The notes beneath the pieces were generated by a model. The model was not told the origin of the DNA, did no database searches, and saw only the letters and a program-made list of their open reading frames with translations. Source: Streptomonospora wellingtoniae (lineage in GTDB: Bacteria; Actinomycetota; Actinomycetes; Streptosporangiales; Streptosporangiaceae). From it: a stretch of 64,000 bases of DNA. Position numbers and translations under genes: made by a program. The stretch covers positions 1 to 64,000 of the forward strand of contig NZ_JAVREK010000012.1 in NCBI RefSeq assembly GCF_031845375.1. The letters are read 5' to 3'. Position 1 is the first letter of the stretch. Every line of letters begins with the position of its first letter. Positions 50,277-57,818 of the stretch are shown here, piece by piece.

Positions 50277-50642
50277 GTGCTGCCTCCCCTTCGGCTCGCC
50301 GCCACATCGGGCCCGACGCCCCACTGTGCGGCGCCGGCCCCGGGGAGCATTGTCGCCTGCACCCGTCCGCGTGTCGGCGGGCAGGGGCCCGGGCAGGGGC
50401 GCGAGGGCCGCCGCCCGCACCGGCAGGGCCGCAGCCGGGCCGGACTCGGCTCGGCGCACGGCGGCCAGCGCACACGCTGCGAACAGCCGCAGGGCGGCGG
50501 CTCCGCCGCCCGCGTCGGCCCACTTGCCGCGGCGCCCGCTCCGCAGACCGGCCGGCGGAGCGGATGCCGGCGGAGGAAGCCGGGGCCGTGCGAGGGGAAG
50601 CGGCGCACGCGACCGCTCCCCCGGTTTCGGGCCGCCGCGCGG
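50277..50642. other. Intergenic region without recognisable gene
   Basis: Contains GC-rich sequence between the crotonase start and the VOC-protein stop. The longest frame (minus strand, about 50273-50608) is Pro/Arg/Cys-rich and resembles no protein. It probably holds only the crotonase promoter. Confidence 0.5.
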
Positions 50643-51122
50643 CTACCCGGCGCCGTCGGCGGCGGCGACGAGCGCCGCGACGTCGATCTTGCGCATCCCC
50701 AACATCGCCTCGACCGCGCGCCCGGCGCGCGCCGGGTCGGGGTCCCTGGTCAGCTCGGTGAGCGCGCGCGGCACGATCTGCCAAGAGAGGCCGTAGCGGT
50801 CCTTGAGCCAGCCGCACTGGCTCTCCTGCCCGCCGCCTTCCAGCAGCCGCGACCAGTAGTAGTCGACCTCCTCCTGGTCGGCGCAGTCGACGTAGAGCGA
50901 GACGGCTTCGTTGAAGGTGAAGACCGGGCCTGCGTCAAGGGCCAGGAAGCGCTGGCCCGCGAGGTCGAAGGCCACCGTCTTGACCGTCGCGTCGCTGTCG
51001 GGCGCGATCTTGCCGAAGTCGTCGATCTCCACGATCCGGGAGTCGTCGAACACGGAGGTGTAGAACCGGGCGGCTTCCTCGGCCTGCGTGTCGAACCACA
51101 GGTGCGTCATGATCTTCTGCAT
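50643..51122 (-). CDS. PhnB-like VOC-superfamily protein
   Basis: A 159-residue glyoxalase-fold protein of the PhnB/3-demethylubiquinone-methyltransferase-like group: THLWFDTQAEEAARFYTSVF, GQRFLALDAGPVFTFNEAVSLYVDC and the characteristic GWLKDRYGLSWQIVPRAL. The fold can bind metal or small molecules, and most members are uncharacterised. ATG 51122 follows GAGGAGCGTGGC. It is monocistronic; nothing supports a gene in the following 217-base gap to the phosphodiesterase gene. Confidence 0.9.
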   Translation of the reverse strand: MQKIMTHLWFDTQAEEAARFYTSVFDDSRIVEIDDFGKIAPDSDATVKTVAFDLAGQRFLALDAGPVFTFNEAVSLYVDCADQEEVDYYWSRLLEGGGQESQCGWLKDRYGLSWQIVPRALTELTRDPDPARAGRAVEAMLGMRKIDVAALVAAADGAG

Positions 51123-51339
51123 GCCACGCTCCTCAAGCCGGCGGTTCCGGGCGGCTCAGCCGCCCGGAGGCACCGCGCCGCGGTGCCGGAGGGGTGGACT
51201 TGCGCGGGCGCGCGGACTCATCGCGGTGCGGCCGGGGTCGTCCGGCGGCTCCCGCCCCGATCCGGGTGCCCTCCCCCACCTGGTGATACCCCGCGGGAGG
51301 CTCCCGACCGCGCGGGCCCGCGCCCGGCCGGTTCCGCCC

Positions 51340-51840
51340 TCAGTCCGCGCCGACGCGGTGCAGGCGCACGTCGCTCAGCCGCCCGCCGGCGGCGGCGGCC
51401 GTCATGTAGGTGTGGTGGGGCTGGCGCCGGCGGTCGGTGGGCGATCCGGGGTTGAGCAGCCGCAGCCCGTTGGGCGCGGTGGTGTCCCAGGGGATGTGGG
51501 AGTGGCCGAACACGAGCACGTCGGCGTCGCCGAACCGCTCGGCGCACCGCTTCTCGCGGCCCTTGGCCTGCCCGGTCTCGTGGACCACGGCGAGGTGCAC
51601 GCCCTCCAGGGTCGCCCGGGCGATCTCGGGCAGCCGGGCGCGCAGTTCCGGACCGTCGTTGTTGCCGTAGACCGCCACCAGCCGGCGCGCCCGCGCCTGC
51701 AGGTCCTCCAGCGAGGCCAGGTCCACCCAGTCGCCGGCGTGCACCACCGCATCAGCCTGTCCGATCTCGGCTGCGACCTCGGCGGGCAGCGCGCGCGCCC
51801 GCCGCGGGATGTGGGTGTCGGAGATGATGAGCAGCCGCAT
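51340..51840 (-). CDS. YfcE/MJ0936-type metallophosphoesterase
   Basis: A 166-residue calcineurin-like phosphoesterase with the metal-binding motifs ISDTHIP (Asp, His), HAGDWVD (Asp), VYGNNDGPE (Asn), VVHETGQAKG (His) and VFGHSHIP (His pair). The YfcE family hydrolyses phosphodiesters, often artificial or cyclic ones; the physiological substrate is unknown. ATG 51840 was chosen; a TTG at 51849 is possible. Divergent from the ABC exporter gene. Confidence 0.92.
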   Translation of the reverse strand: MRLLIISDTHIPRRARALPAEVAAEIGQADAVVHAGDWVDLASLEDLQARARRLVAVYGNNDGPELRARLPEIARATLEGVHLAVVHETGQAKGREKRCAERFGDADVLVFGHSHIPWDTTAPNGLRLLNPGSPTDRRRQPHHTYMTAAAAGGRLSDVRLHRVGAD

Positions 51841-51949
51841 GCGGCTCAACGTAGCGCTCCCCGCCCCGAGTGTGCGCGTTCGCGCGCGGACACCGCCGAC
51901 CCCGGTCGGTCGCGGTGGCCGCGGGTGTCGGCTCCGGCCGCCGGCGCGG

Positions 51950-51978
51950 TTGACGTCAAGTTAACTTGAGATTTTAGT
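51950..51978 (+). promoter_or_regulatory. ABC-exporter promoter with MarR-like palindrome in the spacer
   Basis: TTGACG (51950-51955) and TTTAGT (51973-51978) are separated by 17 bases, of which the first 14 are the perfect palindrome TCAAGTTAACTTGA (51956-51969). This is the arrangement of a repressor that blocks polymerase. Its sequence resembles MarR-family sites, but no marR gene is adjacent. Confidence 0.65.
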
Positions 51979-52061
51979 GTCGGCCCTGCAGTCGGAGCGG
52001 TGGCTTCCCCCGCCGTCCCCTCCCCTCCGAACGCCGCCGAGCAGGACAGGGTGAAAGGCCT

Positions 52062-53972
52062 ATGAGCATGGAGATCAGTGCGTGGACCTCGATGTACCAC
52101 GCCGTACACGCGCCGGACGACAGGCGGCCGTTCTCAGCGGCCACGCTCCGGCGCATCGGCCGCTTCGCCCGGCCGCACAAGCGCGCACTCGTCGCGTTCG
52201 TCATACTCAGCAGCGTCACCGCCGCTCTTGCGGTGGCCACCCCCCTGGTGGCCGGGAGCATCGTCGACGCGATCAACGCCTCAGCGCCGTTCCGGACGGT
52301 GGTGGCGCTGGCGGCGCTGATCGCGGCGATCGCCCTGGCCGAGGCCGGACTCGGCCTGCTGACCCGGTGGTACTCGGCCCGAATCGGCGAGGGCCTGATC
52401 CTGGACCTGCGTTCGGCCGTCTACGACCACGTGCAGCGAATGCCGGTGGCCTTCTTCACCCGGACCCGCACGGGCGCGCTGGTCAGCCGCCTGAACAACG
52501 ACGTCATCGGCGCCCAGCGCGCGTTCTCCGACACTCTCTCGGGCGTGGTGGGCAACCTGGTGACGCTGCTGCTGACGCTGGCGGCCATGCTCGTGCTGTC
52601 CTGGCAGATCACGCTGGTGTCGTTGCTGCTACTCCCGCTGTTCGTGATTCCCGCGCGGCGGATGGGCGGCCGTCTGGCGCGCCTGGAGCGCGAACGCGCG
52701 GACCACAACGCGGCCATGGGCGACCGGATGACCGAGCGGTTCTCGGCAGGGGGAGCGGTACTGATCAAGCTGTTCGGCCGACCCGAGCAGGAGTCGCACG
52801 AGTTCCGCGCGCGGGCGCTTCGGGTGCGCGACATCGGCGTCCGCACCGCCATGCTGCAGACGACGTTCATGACGGCCTTGACGCTGGTCTCCGCACTCGC
52901 CCTCGCCTTCGTCTACGGACTCGGCGGGTTCCTGGCGCTGAACGGCGCGCTGAAGGCCGGCTCCGTGGTGGCGCTCGCGATGCTGCTGACTCGGCTCTAC
53001 GCCCCGCTGACCGAGCTGGCCGGCGCCCGCGTCGAGGTCATGAGCGCCCTCGTCAGTTTCGAGCGGGTCTTCGAGGTGCTCGACCTGAAGCCGCTGATCG
53101 CCGAGCGGCCCGACGCCGCGGCCGTGCCCGAAGGGCCGGTCTCCGTGGAGTTCGACGGCGTCGACTTCGCCTACCCGAGCGCCGACAAAGTCTCCCTGGC
53201 GTCGCTGGAGGAGGTCGCCGACGTGGACACCCGCAGCGGCAAGCAGGTCCTGCACGAGGTGTCCTTCCGCGCCGAGCCGGGACAGACGGTGGCGCTCGTG
53301 GGCTCCTCGGGCGCCGGCAAGTCCACCATCGCCTCGCTGCTGCCGCGGCTCTACGACGCCGACAGCGGCGCCGTCCGGTTGGGCGGGGTCGACGTGCGCG
53401 ACCTGACGGCCTCCTCCCTGCGCTCCGCACTGGGGATGGTCACCCAGGACGGCCACCTGTTCCACGACACGGTGCGCGCCAACCTGCAGCTGGCCCGGCC
53501 GGGCGCCGAGGAGCCCGAGCTGTGGGAGGCGCTGCGCCGCGCGCGGTTGGACGAGCTGGTCGCCTCACTGCCCGACGGGCTGGACACCGTAGTGGGCGAA
53601 CGCGGCTACCGCTTCTCCGGCGGCGAGCGCCAGCGGCTGACGGTGGCCCGGCTGCTGCTCGGCCGACCACGGGTCGTGATCTTGGACGAGGCGACGGCGC
53701 ACCTGGACTCCACCTCCGAGGCGGCGGTGCAGGAGGCACTGGCCGAAGCGCTCGCGGGCCGCACCGCCGTGGTGATCGCCCACCGGCTCTCCACGGTGCG
53801 CGCGGCCGACATGATCCTGGTGGTCGAGGGCGGCCGGATCGTGGAGCGCGGCACCCACGAGGAGCTGCTGGCATCCGGCGGCCGCTACGGGGTCCTGTAC
53901 CGGACGCAGTTCGCCGGATCCGGCCATCCCGCGGGCGCGGCCTCCCCCGACGCGAGCGCACCGGTGCACTGA
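52062..53972 (+). CDS. ABC exporter, fused membrane and ATPase domains
   Basis: A 636-residue half-transporter. Six membrane helices (~40-310) precede an ATPase domain with Walker A GSSGAGKST (~415), Q-loop VTQDGHLFHDTV, signature FSGGERQRL, Walker B VVILDEAT and H-loop IAHRLS. A short insertion between the first strands of the ATPase (SLASLEEVADVDTRSGKQV) marks a subgroup. It should export a lipid, drug or peptide as a homodimer. ATG 52062 has a weak ribosome site; the 945-residue frame from 52082 is a shadow. A palindrome inside its promoter implies induction by a ligand. Confidence 0.93.
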   Translation: MSMEISAWTSMYHAVHAPDDRRPFSAATLRRIGRFARPHKRALVAFVILSSVTAALAVATPLVAGSIVDAINASAPFRTVVALAALIAAIALAEAGLGLLTRWYSARIGEGLILDLRSAVYDHVQRMPVAFFTRTRTGALVSRLNNDVIGAQRAFSDTLSGVVGNLVTLLLTLAAMLVLSWQITLVSLLLLPLFVIPARRMGGRLARLERERADHNAAMGDRMTERFSAGGAVLIKLFGRPEQESHEFRARALRVRDIGVRTAMLQTTFMTALTLVSALALAFVYGLGGFLALNGALKAGSVVALAMLLTRLYAPLTELAGARVEVMSALVSFERVFEVLDLKPLIAERPDAAAVPEGPVSVEFDGVDFAYPSADKVSLASLEEVADVDTRSGKQVLHEVSFRAEPGQTVALVGSSGAGKSTIASLLPRLYDADSGAVRLGGVDVRDLTASSLRSALGMVTQDGHLFHDTVRANLQLARPGAEEPELWEALRRARLDELVASLPDGLDTVVGERGYRFSGGERQRLTVARLLLGRPRVVILDEATAHLDSTSEAAVQEALAEALAGRTAVVIAHRLSTVRAADMILVVEGGRIVERGTHEELLASGGRYGVLYRTQFAGSGHPAGAASPDASAPVH

Positions 53973-53977
53973 GCCGA

Positions 53978-54006
53978 CCGGGGCCGGTCCCGCCGACCGG
54001 CCCCGG
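53978..54006. terminator. Bidirectional hairpin between convergent genes
   Basis: CCGGGGCCGGT (53978-53988) pairs perfectly with ACCGGCCCCGG (53996-54006) around a 7-base loop, exactly filling the 41-base gap between the ABC exporter and AHSA1 stops. Here an ordinary hairpin occupies the place that the 61-bp element takes elsewhere. Confidence 0.8.
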
Positions 54007-54013
54007 CGCCCGC

Positions 54014-54661
54014 TCAACTCCGGCCCTCGGGCTCATCGGTCGCGGTGTAGGCGGCGGTGGTGCGGTCGGCGGCGGCGCGGGCCGACTCCTCGTCGGTGCC
54101 GAACTCGACGCTGGCCAGGCGCCACCGGTCGCTGCTCAGCTCGACGAACCGCCGCCCCTCGTCCGAGGCCGTCCAGCGCTCGATCTCCGCCGGGTCGGCG
54201 CTGCCGCCGGTGGCCAGGTGCTCGCCCAGCCCCATCAGCGCCATGTCCCAGCCGACGCCCACGGCGCCCGGCCCGAACGACTCCCAGGTCTCGTCGTCGA
54301 CGTGGGCGATGTGCACCAGTTCCAGCCGCGTGCCGGCGGGCTCGGCGGCCAGCCCGACCTCGATCCAGCTGACCTGGCCGCCGAACTCCCAGGTCGCGGT
54401 GAAGGACGTGGGCGGGTCGCAGCTACCGATCGTGCCGCCGGCGTTGCCCTCCAGCTGATAGCGGCCGCCTTCGCGCAGGTCGCCAGAGACCGGCAGGAAC
54501 CAGCGCGGGATGCGCTCGGGGTCGGTCAGGGCGCCCCAGACATCCTCGACGGGCACCTCGTAGGTCTGTCCGATGGTCAGCACGCGCGCCTCGCCCGCGT
54601 CGAGCATCCGCGTACCCAACCGCCTGCGTACTGCGCCGATCTGGTGGTCTACATCGATCAC
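54014..54661 (-). CDS. SRPBCC/AHSA1-domain protein
   Basis: A 215-residue START-like protein: VLTIGQTYEVPVEDVWGALTDPERIPRWFLPVSGDLREGGRY, then TATWEFGG and a helical C-terminus VGWDMALMGLGEHL. AHSA1 proteins form a hydrophobic-ligand or chaperone-cofactor fold. They are very often encoded after an ArsR-type regulator, as here (10-base gap), suggesting a small stress or xenobiotic module. The start is GTG 54661 with a good GAGGAG site; ATG 54607 is an alternative. Its last ~40 residues, beyond the domain, are polar. Confidence 0.9.
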   Translation of the reverse strand: MIDVDHQIGAVRRRLGTRMLDAGEARVLTIGQTYEVPVEDVWGALTDPERIPRWFLPVSGDLREGGRYQLEGNAGGTIGSCDPPTSFTATWEFGGQVSWIEVGLAAEPAGTRLELVHIAHVDDETWESFGPGAVGVGWDMALMGLGEHLATGGSADPAEIERWTASDEGRRFVELSSDRWRLASVEFGTDEESARAAADRTTAAYTATDEPEGRS

Positions 54662-54671
54662 TGTGGTCTCC

Positions 54672-55061
54672 TCATGAGCCTCGGTGGTGGTCCGGCGCGG
54701 GCGCGTCGCCCTCCCCGCCCGCGCGGCGCTCGCGGAGGCGGCGCGCGCGCCTGCACCGGGCCGGCTCCGCGCCCAAGGCGTCGAGGCGGGGCTCCCAGAA
54801 GCCGCGGAACCGGTCGAGCCATACGTCGACGTCGCGCAGAGGTCCGGAATCGACCGCGTACAACCGCCGCGCCCCCTCCCGGCGCACGGTGGCGAACCCG
54901 GTCTCGCGCAGCACCTTGAGGTGCTGGGATACGGCGGGCTGGCTGATTCCGAACTCCTCGCTGATGACCGCGCTCACCGCTCCGGAGGTCGACTCCCCCG
55001 CCGCGAGCAGTTCGAGGATCCGGCGGCGCACAGGGTCGCCGAGCACGTCGAACGCGTTCAT
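54672..55061 (-). CDS. ArsR-family regulator (AHSA1-linked)
   Basis: A 129-residue winged-helix regulator (DVLGDPVRRRILELLAAGE, EEFGISQPAVSQHLKVLRETGFATVRREGARRLYAV) without the Cys metal sites of true ArsR/SmtB sensors, so it is the non-metal SdpR-like type associated with AHSA1 proteins. The C-terminus adds an Arg-rich tail (RCRRARRLRERR). It is first in a two-gene operon, and a perfect GCTTATATAAGC palindrome lies 20 bases before its start, indicating autoregulation. Confidence 0.92.
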   Translation of the reverse strand: MNAFDVLGDPVRRRILELLAAGESTSGAVSAVISEEFGISQPAVSQHLKVLRETGFATVRREGARRLYAVDSGPLRDVDVWLDRFRGFWEPRLDALGAEPARCRRARRLRERRAGGEGDAPAPDHHRGS

Positions 55062-55081
55062 AGCGCCAACTTACGGCCGCG

Positions 55082-55093
55082 GCTTATATAAGC
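55082..55093. promoter_or_regulatory. ArsR operator palindrome
   Basis: GCTTATATAAGC is a perfect 12-bp palindrome, strongly AT-rich for this genome, 20 bases upstream of the ArsR-type gene. A further GCTTGCTTA repeat adjoins it. It probably covers the -10 of the operon promoter. Confidence 0.65.
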
Positions 55094-55179
55094 AAGCATT
55101 CACGTACCCGTGTCGCGGACGCATCGGAGCGCACCCGGACCGGCGCCGACTGGTCCCCGTGCCGGGATCCGCGCAGCAC

Positions 55180-55197
55180 GTACTACAGTCTGTCGTA
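55180..55197 (+). promoter_or_regulatory. ctaA promoter box shared with ctaB
   Basis: GTACTACAGTCTGTCGTA ends on the A of the ctaA start codon. It is an inverted repeat (TACTACAG/CTGTCGTA, 7 of 8 pairs). GTACTACAGTMTGTCGT occurs 3.8 kb away upstream of ctaB, on its coding strand, with one variable base. The half-sites TACTACA/TGTMGTA resemble those of BlaI/CopY-type repressors. TACAGT (55184-55189) could serve as -10 for a leaderless mRNA. Confidence 0.72.
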
Positions 55198-56267
55198 TGC
55201 GTGTTCTCCCAGCTCCAGCCCCGTTCTCGGCCGACGAAATCCTCCTGCTGAACCTGCCCCTGTGGGCCTGGCAGATCGCGCTGGCCGTGGTCGGGGTCGT
55301 CGTCTTGGCGCTGCTGGCGCGCACCGTGTGGCAGCCGACCACCGCGGCGCTCCGCTGGTGGGGCTTGGGCAACATCGTGGTCAACGTCGGCATCGCGGTG
55401 ACCGGAGCGACGGTTCGGGTGACCTCCTCCGGACTGGGCTGCTCGGAGTGGCCCCGCTGCACCGAGGAGAGCTTCGTCCCCGTCGACACGGGGCACTCGG
55501 CGATCAACGCCGCCATCGAGTTCGGCAACCGCACGCTGACGTTCCTGGTGCTGGCGGTGGGCGTGATCGTCTTCGTCGCCACCCTGCGCATGCGGCCCCG
55601 CCGCCGGGACCTGGCCGCCTACGCCACGCTCATCCCTCTCGGGGTCCTCGGCCAGGGGGTCGTCGGCGGCATCACCGTGTGGAGCGACCTGCACCCGGCG
55701 TCGGTGGCGGCGCACTTCCTGCTGTCGATGCTGGTCGTGGTGCTGGCCGTGGCCTACTACGTGCGCTGCCGCGAGCCGCGAGGCCGCCTGCGCCCCACCG
55801 TCTCCCGGCCGGTGCGCCTGCTCGCCACCGCCCTGCTTCCGCTGGGCTTCGCGCTGCTGGTGGCCGGCACGGTGGTCACCGGTACCGGACCCCACGGCGG
55901 CGACGCCGACGCCCCGCGCTGGGGCTTCGACATGGTCGCGGTCGCCCGCATCCACTCCGGCCTGGCCTGGGCCGTGCTGGCGGGCTCCGTCGCACTGGCG
56001 GTCGCCTCGACCGTGCGCCGCGCACCCGCCCCGCTGCGCACGGCCGCCAGGCTGCTACTGGCGGCCGTGCTCGCTCAGGGCGTCCTGGGCTACACCCAGT
56101 ACCTGCTCGGCCTGCCGGAGTGGCTTGTGGTTCTGCACGTGCTGGGGTCGGGCCTGGTATGGGTGGCCGTCCTGCGCGTGTACTTCGCCACCGCCGAGCG
56201 GGTGGCGGTCACCAGCCCCGGCCCGGCCCCGGCTGCTGCGGGGGATACGGCGGCTGCCCGGGATTAG
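55197..56267 (+). CDS. ctaA: Heme A synthase (COX15/CtaA)
   Basis: A 356-residue membrane protein with eight helices in two four-helix halves. It shows NIVVNVGIAVTGATVRVTSSGLGCSEWPRC, with the conserved Gly-Leu-x-Cys-x-x-Trp-Pro-x-Cys motif, the heme ligands EFGNRTL (Glu and following region), HPASVAAHFLLS, and RIHSGLAW and VLHVLGSGLVW in the second half. It oxidises heme O to heme A for cytochrome aa3. ATG 55197 lies at a likely transcription start. Its last 20 codons overlap the end of the convergent prsW-like gene by 59 bp. ctaB, the preceding step in heme A synthesis, is encoded 1.5 kb away. Confidence 0.93.
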   Translation: MRVLPAPAPFSADEILLLNLPLWAWQIALAVVGVVVLALLARTVWQPTTAALRWWGLGNIVVNVGIAVTGATVRVTSSGLGCSEWPRCTEESFVPVDTGHSAINAAIEFGNRTLTFLVLAVGVIVFVATLRMRPRRRDLAAYATLIPLGVLGQGVVGGITVWSDLHPASVAAHFLLSMLVVVLAVAYYVRCREPRGRLRPTVSRPVRLLATALLPLGFALLVAGTVVTGTGPHGGDADAPRWGFDMVAVARIHSGLAWAVLAGSVALAVASTVRRAPAPLRTAARLLLAAVLAQGVLGYTQYLLGLPEWLVVLHVLGSGLVWVAVLRVYFATAERVAVTSPGPAPAAAGDTAAARD

Positions 56268-57576
56268 GCGCTCCCGCGCCGGGCGCGCCCGGCGCGGGCG
56301 GCGGCGGAGGGTGGCCCTGCGCAGCGCGCTGCTGCTGGGCCTGGGCGATGACGTGCGCGAAGTCGGCGCGTTGAAGGAAGCCGGAATCGGTCGCCTGCGG
56401 CGCCCAGGCCGGAGCGACCGGCTGCTGCACGTGGCCGAGGAACGCCGTGCGCGCCGCGTGCATCAGCGCGAGGAAGCTGTCGCGCCGCTCCTGCCAGGCC
56501 GGGCGGGCCACTCCGCGCGCCAGGCGCTGATGCAGCAGCGCCAGCTCGGTCGCCGCCAGCTGGTAGTCCTTCATAGCCCGGCGCCCGCGCTGGCCGGCGT
56601 TGCGCTGCGCCCACGCGCGGGCGCCCCGGCGCCCAGGGATCGAGCTGAGCATGCGCACGTCGGCCGGGGTCACCAGGCCGGTGGAGACGTAGGGCGGCAG
56701 GAAGTGCGCGATCGCCGCAACCTGCCGGCGGCGGTCCTGCACGGCCAGCACGATGATCGACACCAGTACGAAGAACAGCACCACGTAGGCGACGCCGAAC
56801 CCGATCCATCCGAAGGCGGTGGAGGCGTTCCACAGCCCGTGCAGCACCACGGCGCCGAACCAGCCCAGCACCGGGGCGAACAGCCGACCGGCGCCGCGGT
56901 TGATGGCGGCGTAGGCGACGCCGATACCGATCATCGAGGTGTAGAGCGGATGGCCGAACGGGGAGACGAGCCCGCGGAGCACGAACGTGAAGCCGAGGCC
57001 GAAGGCGCCTTCGCTCATGTAGGAGCTGAGGAAGTAGAGGATGTTCTCGGTGAAGGCGAACCCGGTGGCCACCATCGCGGCGTAGATGACGCCGTCGGTC
57101 AGCGAGTCGAGCTCGTAGCGGCGCCGCCACAGCAGGATGAGCAGCACCAGGCCCTTGGCGCTCTCCTCGACCAGCGGCGCGCCCACCGCGGTCGAGACGA
57201 AGTCGCCCATGGACTGCCCGAACGCGGGGACCGTCACCAGCGCCATGCCCGCCGTGTTGAGGATGAAGGAGACCACCACGGCCACGCCCGCACCCCACAG
57301 GAACGCGAAGAGCAGCACCATCCCGGGTTCTGGTTCGAGCCGGTCCAGCGTGAGGATGAGGGGCACCAGGATCGCTACGGGGATGATCGCGGCGATCAGG
57401 CTGATGACGAACCCCACGACACCGGCGACGCCGCCGCCGGCCAAGCCGGACCACAGCAGGTAGCCCATCATGGCCAGCATGCACAGCACGCTGATGATGA
57501 TGCCGATGGTGAGTCCGACGGAGCGGCGGCCGGGCTTGCGGCCCTCCAGGATGGCTTTCGCGTCTAGTGCGGGCAT
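56209..57576 (-). CDS. PrsW-like intramembrane protease
   Basis: A 455-residue protein: cytoplasmic N-terminus, about eight to ten membrane helices, and the PrsW/CPBP-type motifs APLVEESAKGLVLL (Glu-Glu), TGFAFTENILYFL, PFGHPLYTSMIGIG (His) and VVLHGLWNAS (His), which form the metal site. A cytosolic C-terminal helical region (~300-400) and a Pro/Gln/Gly-rich tail follow. PrsW of Bacillus cleaves an anti-sigma factor; the substrate here is unknown. It sits between ctaA and ctaB, an arrangement common in actinobacteria. The start is ATG 57576; the 3' end overlaps ctaA antisense. Confidence 0.9.
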   Translation of the reverse strand: MPALDAKAILEGRKPGRRSVGLTIGIIISVLCMLAMMGYLLWSGLAGGGVAGVVGFVISLIAAIIPVAILVPLILTLDRLEPEPGMVLLFAFLWGAGVAVVVSFILNTAGMALVTVPAFGQSMGDFVSTAVGAPLVEESAKGLVLLILLWRRRYELDSLTDGVIYAAMVATGFAFTENILYFLSSYMSEGAFGLGFTFVLRGLVSPFGHPLYTSMIGIGVAYAAINRGAGRLFAPVLGWFGAVVLHGLWNASTAFGWIGFGVAYVVLFFVLVSIIVLAVQDRRRQVAAIAHFLPPYVSTGLVTPADVRMLSSIPGRRGARAWAQRNAGQRGRRAMKDYQLAATELALLHQRLARGVARPAWQERRDSFLALMHAARTAFLGHVQQPVAPAWAPQATDSGFLQRADFAHVIAQAQQQRAAQGHPPPPPAPGAPGAGAPNPGQPPYPPQQPGPGRGW

Positions 57577-57745
57577 GGCCTCAGATCGTAGTGGTTTCCG
57601 GGAGTGGGCAAGTATCGCGACAGCCGCTCCATCAGCGCGATCGCCGGAGTTCCGGGGCGATTCCGACCCCGGTCGCGTCGGCGGCCAGTACCGGCCAGCG
57701 GACGGGACTTGACGCCGACTCGTCGGCGGCCGTCGCCGCATCATC

Positions 57746-57780
57746 GTCGATCTTGTAGCCATCGCAAATGGAAATCGCGA
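57746..57780. repeat. Half of a 61-bp palindromic element (copy 5, truncated)
   Basis: GTCGATCTTGTAGCCATCGC followed by AAATGGAAATCGC matches the reverse complement of copy 4 at nearly every position through the centre, then diverges; the second arm is missing. It lies in the 242-base gap between the co-directional ctaB and prsW-like genes, so here the neighbours are not convergent. Confidence 0.85.
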
Positions 57781-57818
57781 CCGCGGGGACCAGTGGTCGT
57801 CCGTCACCCGGCGACCGC

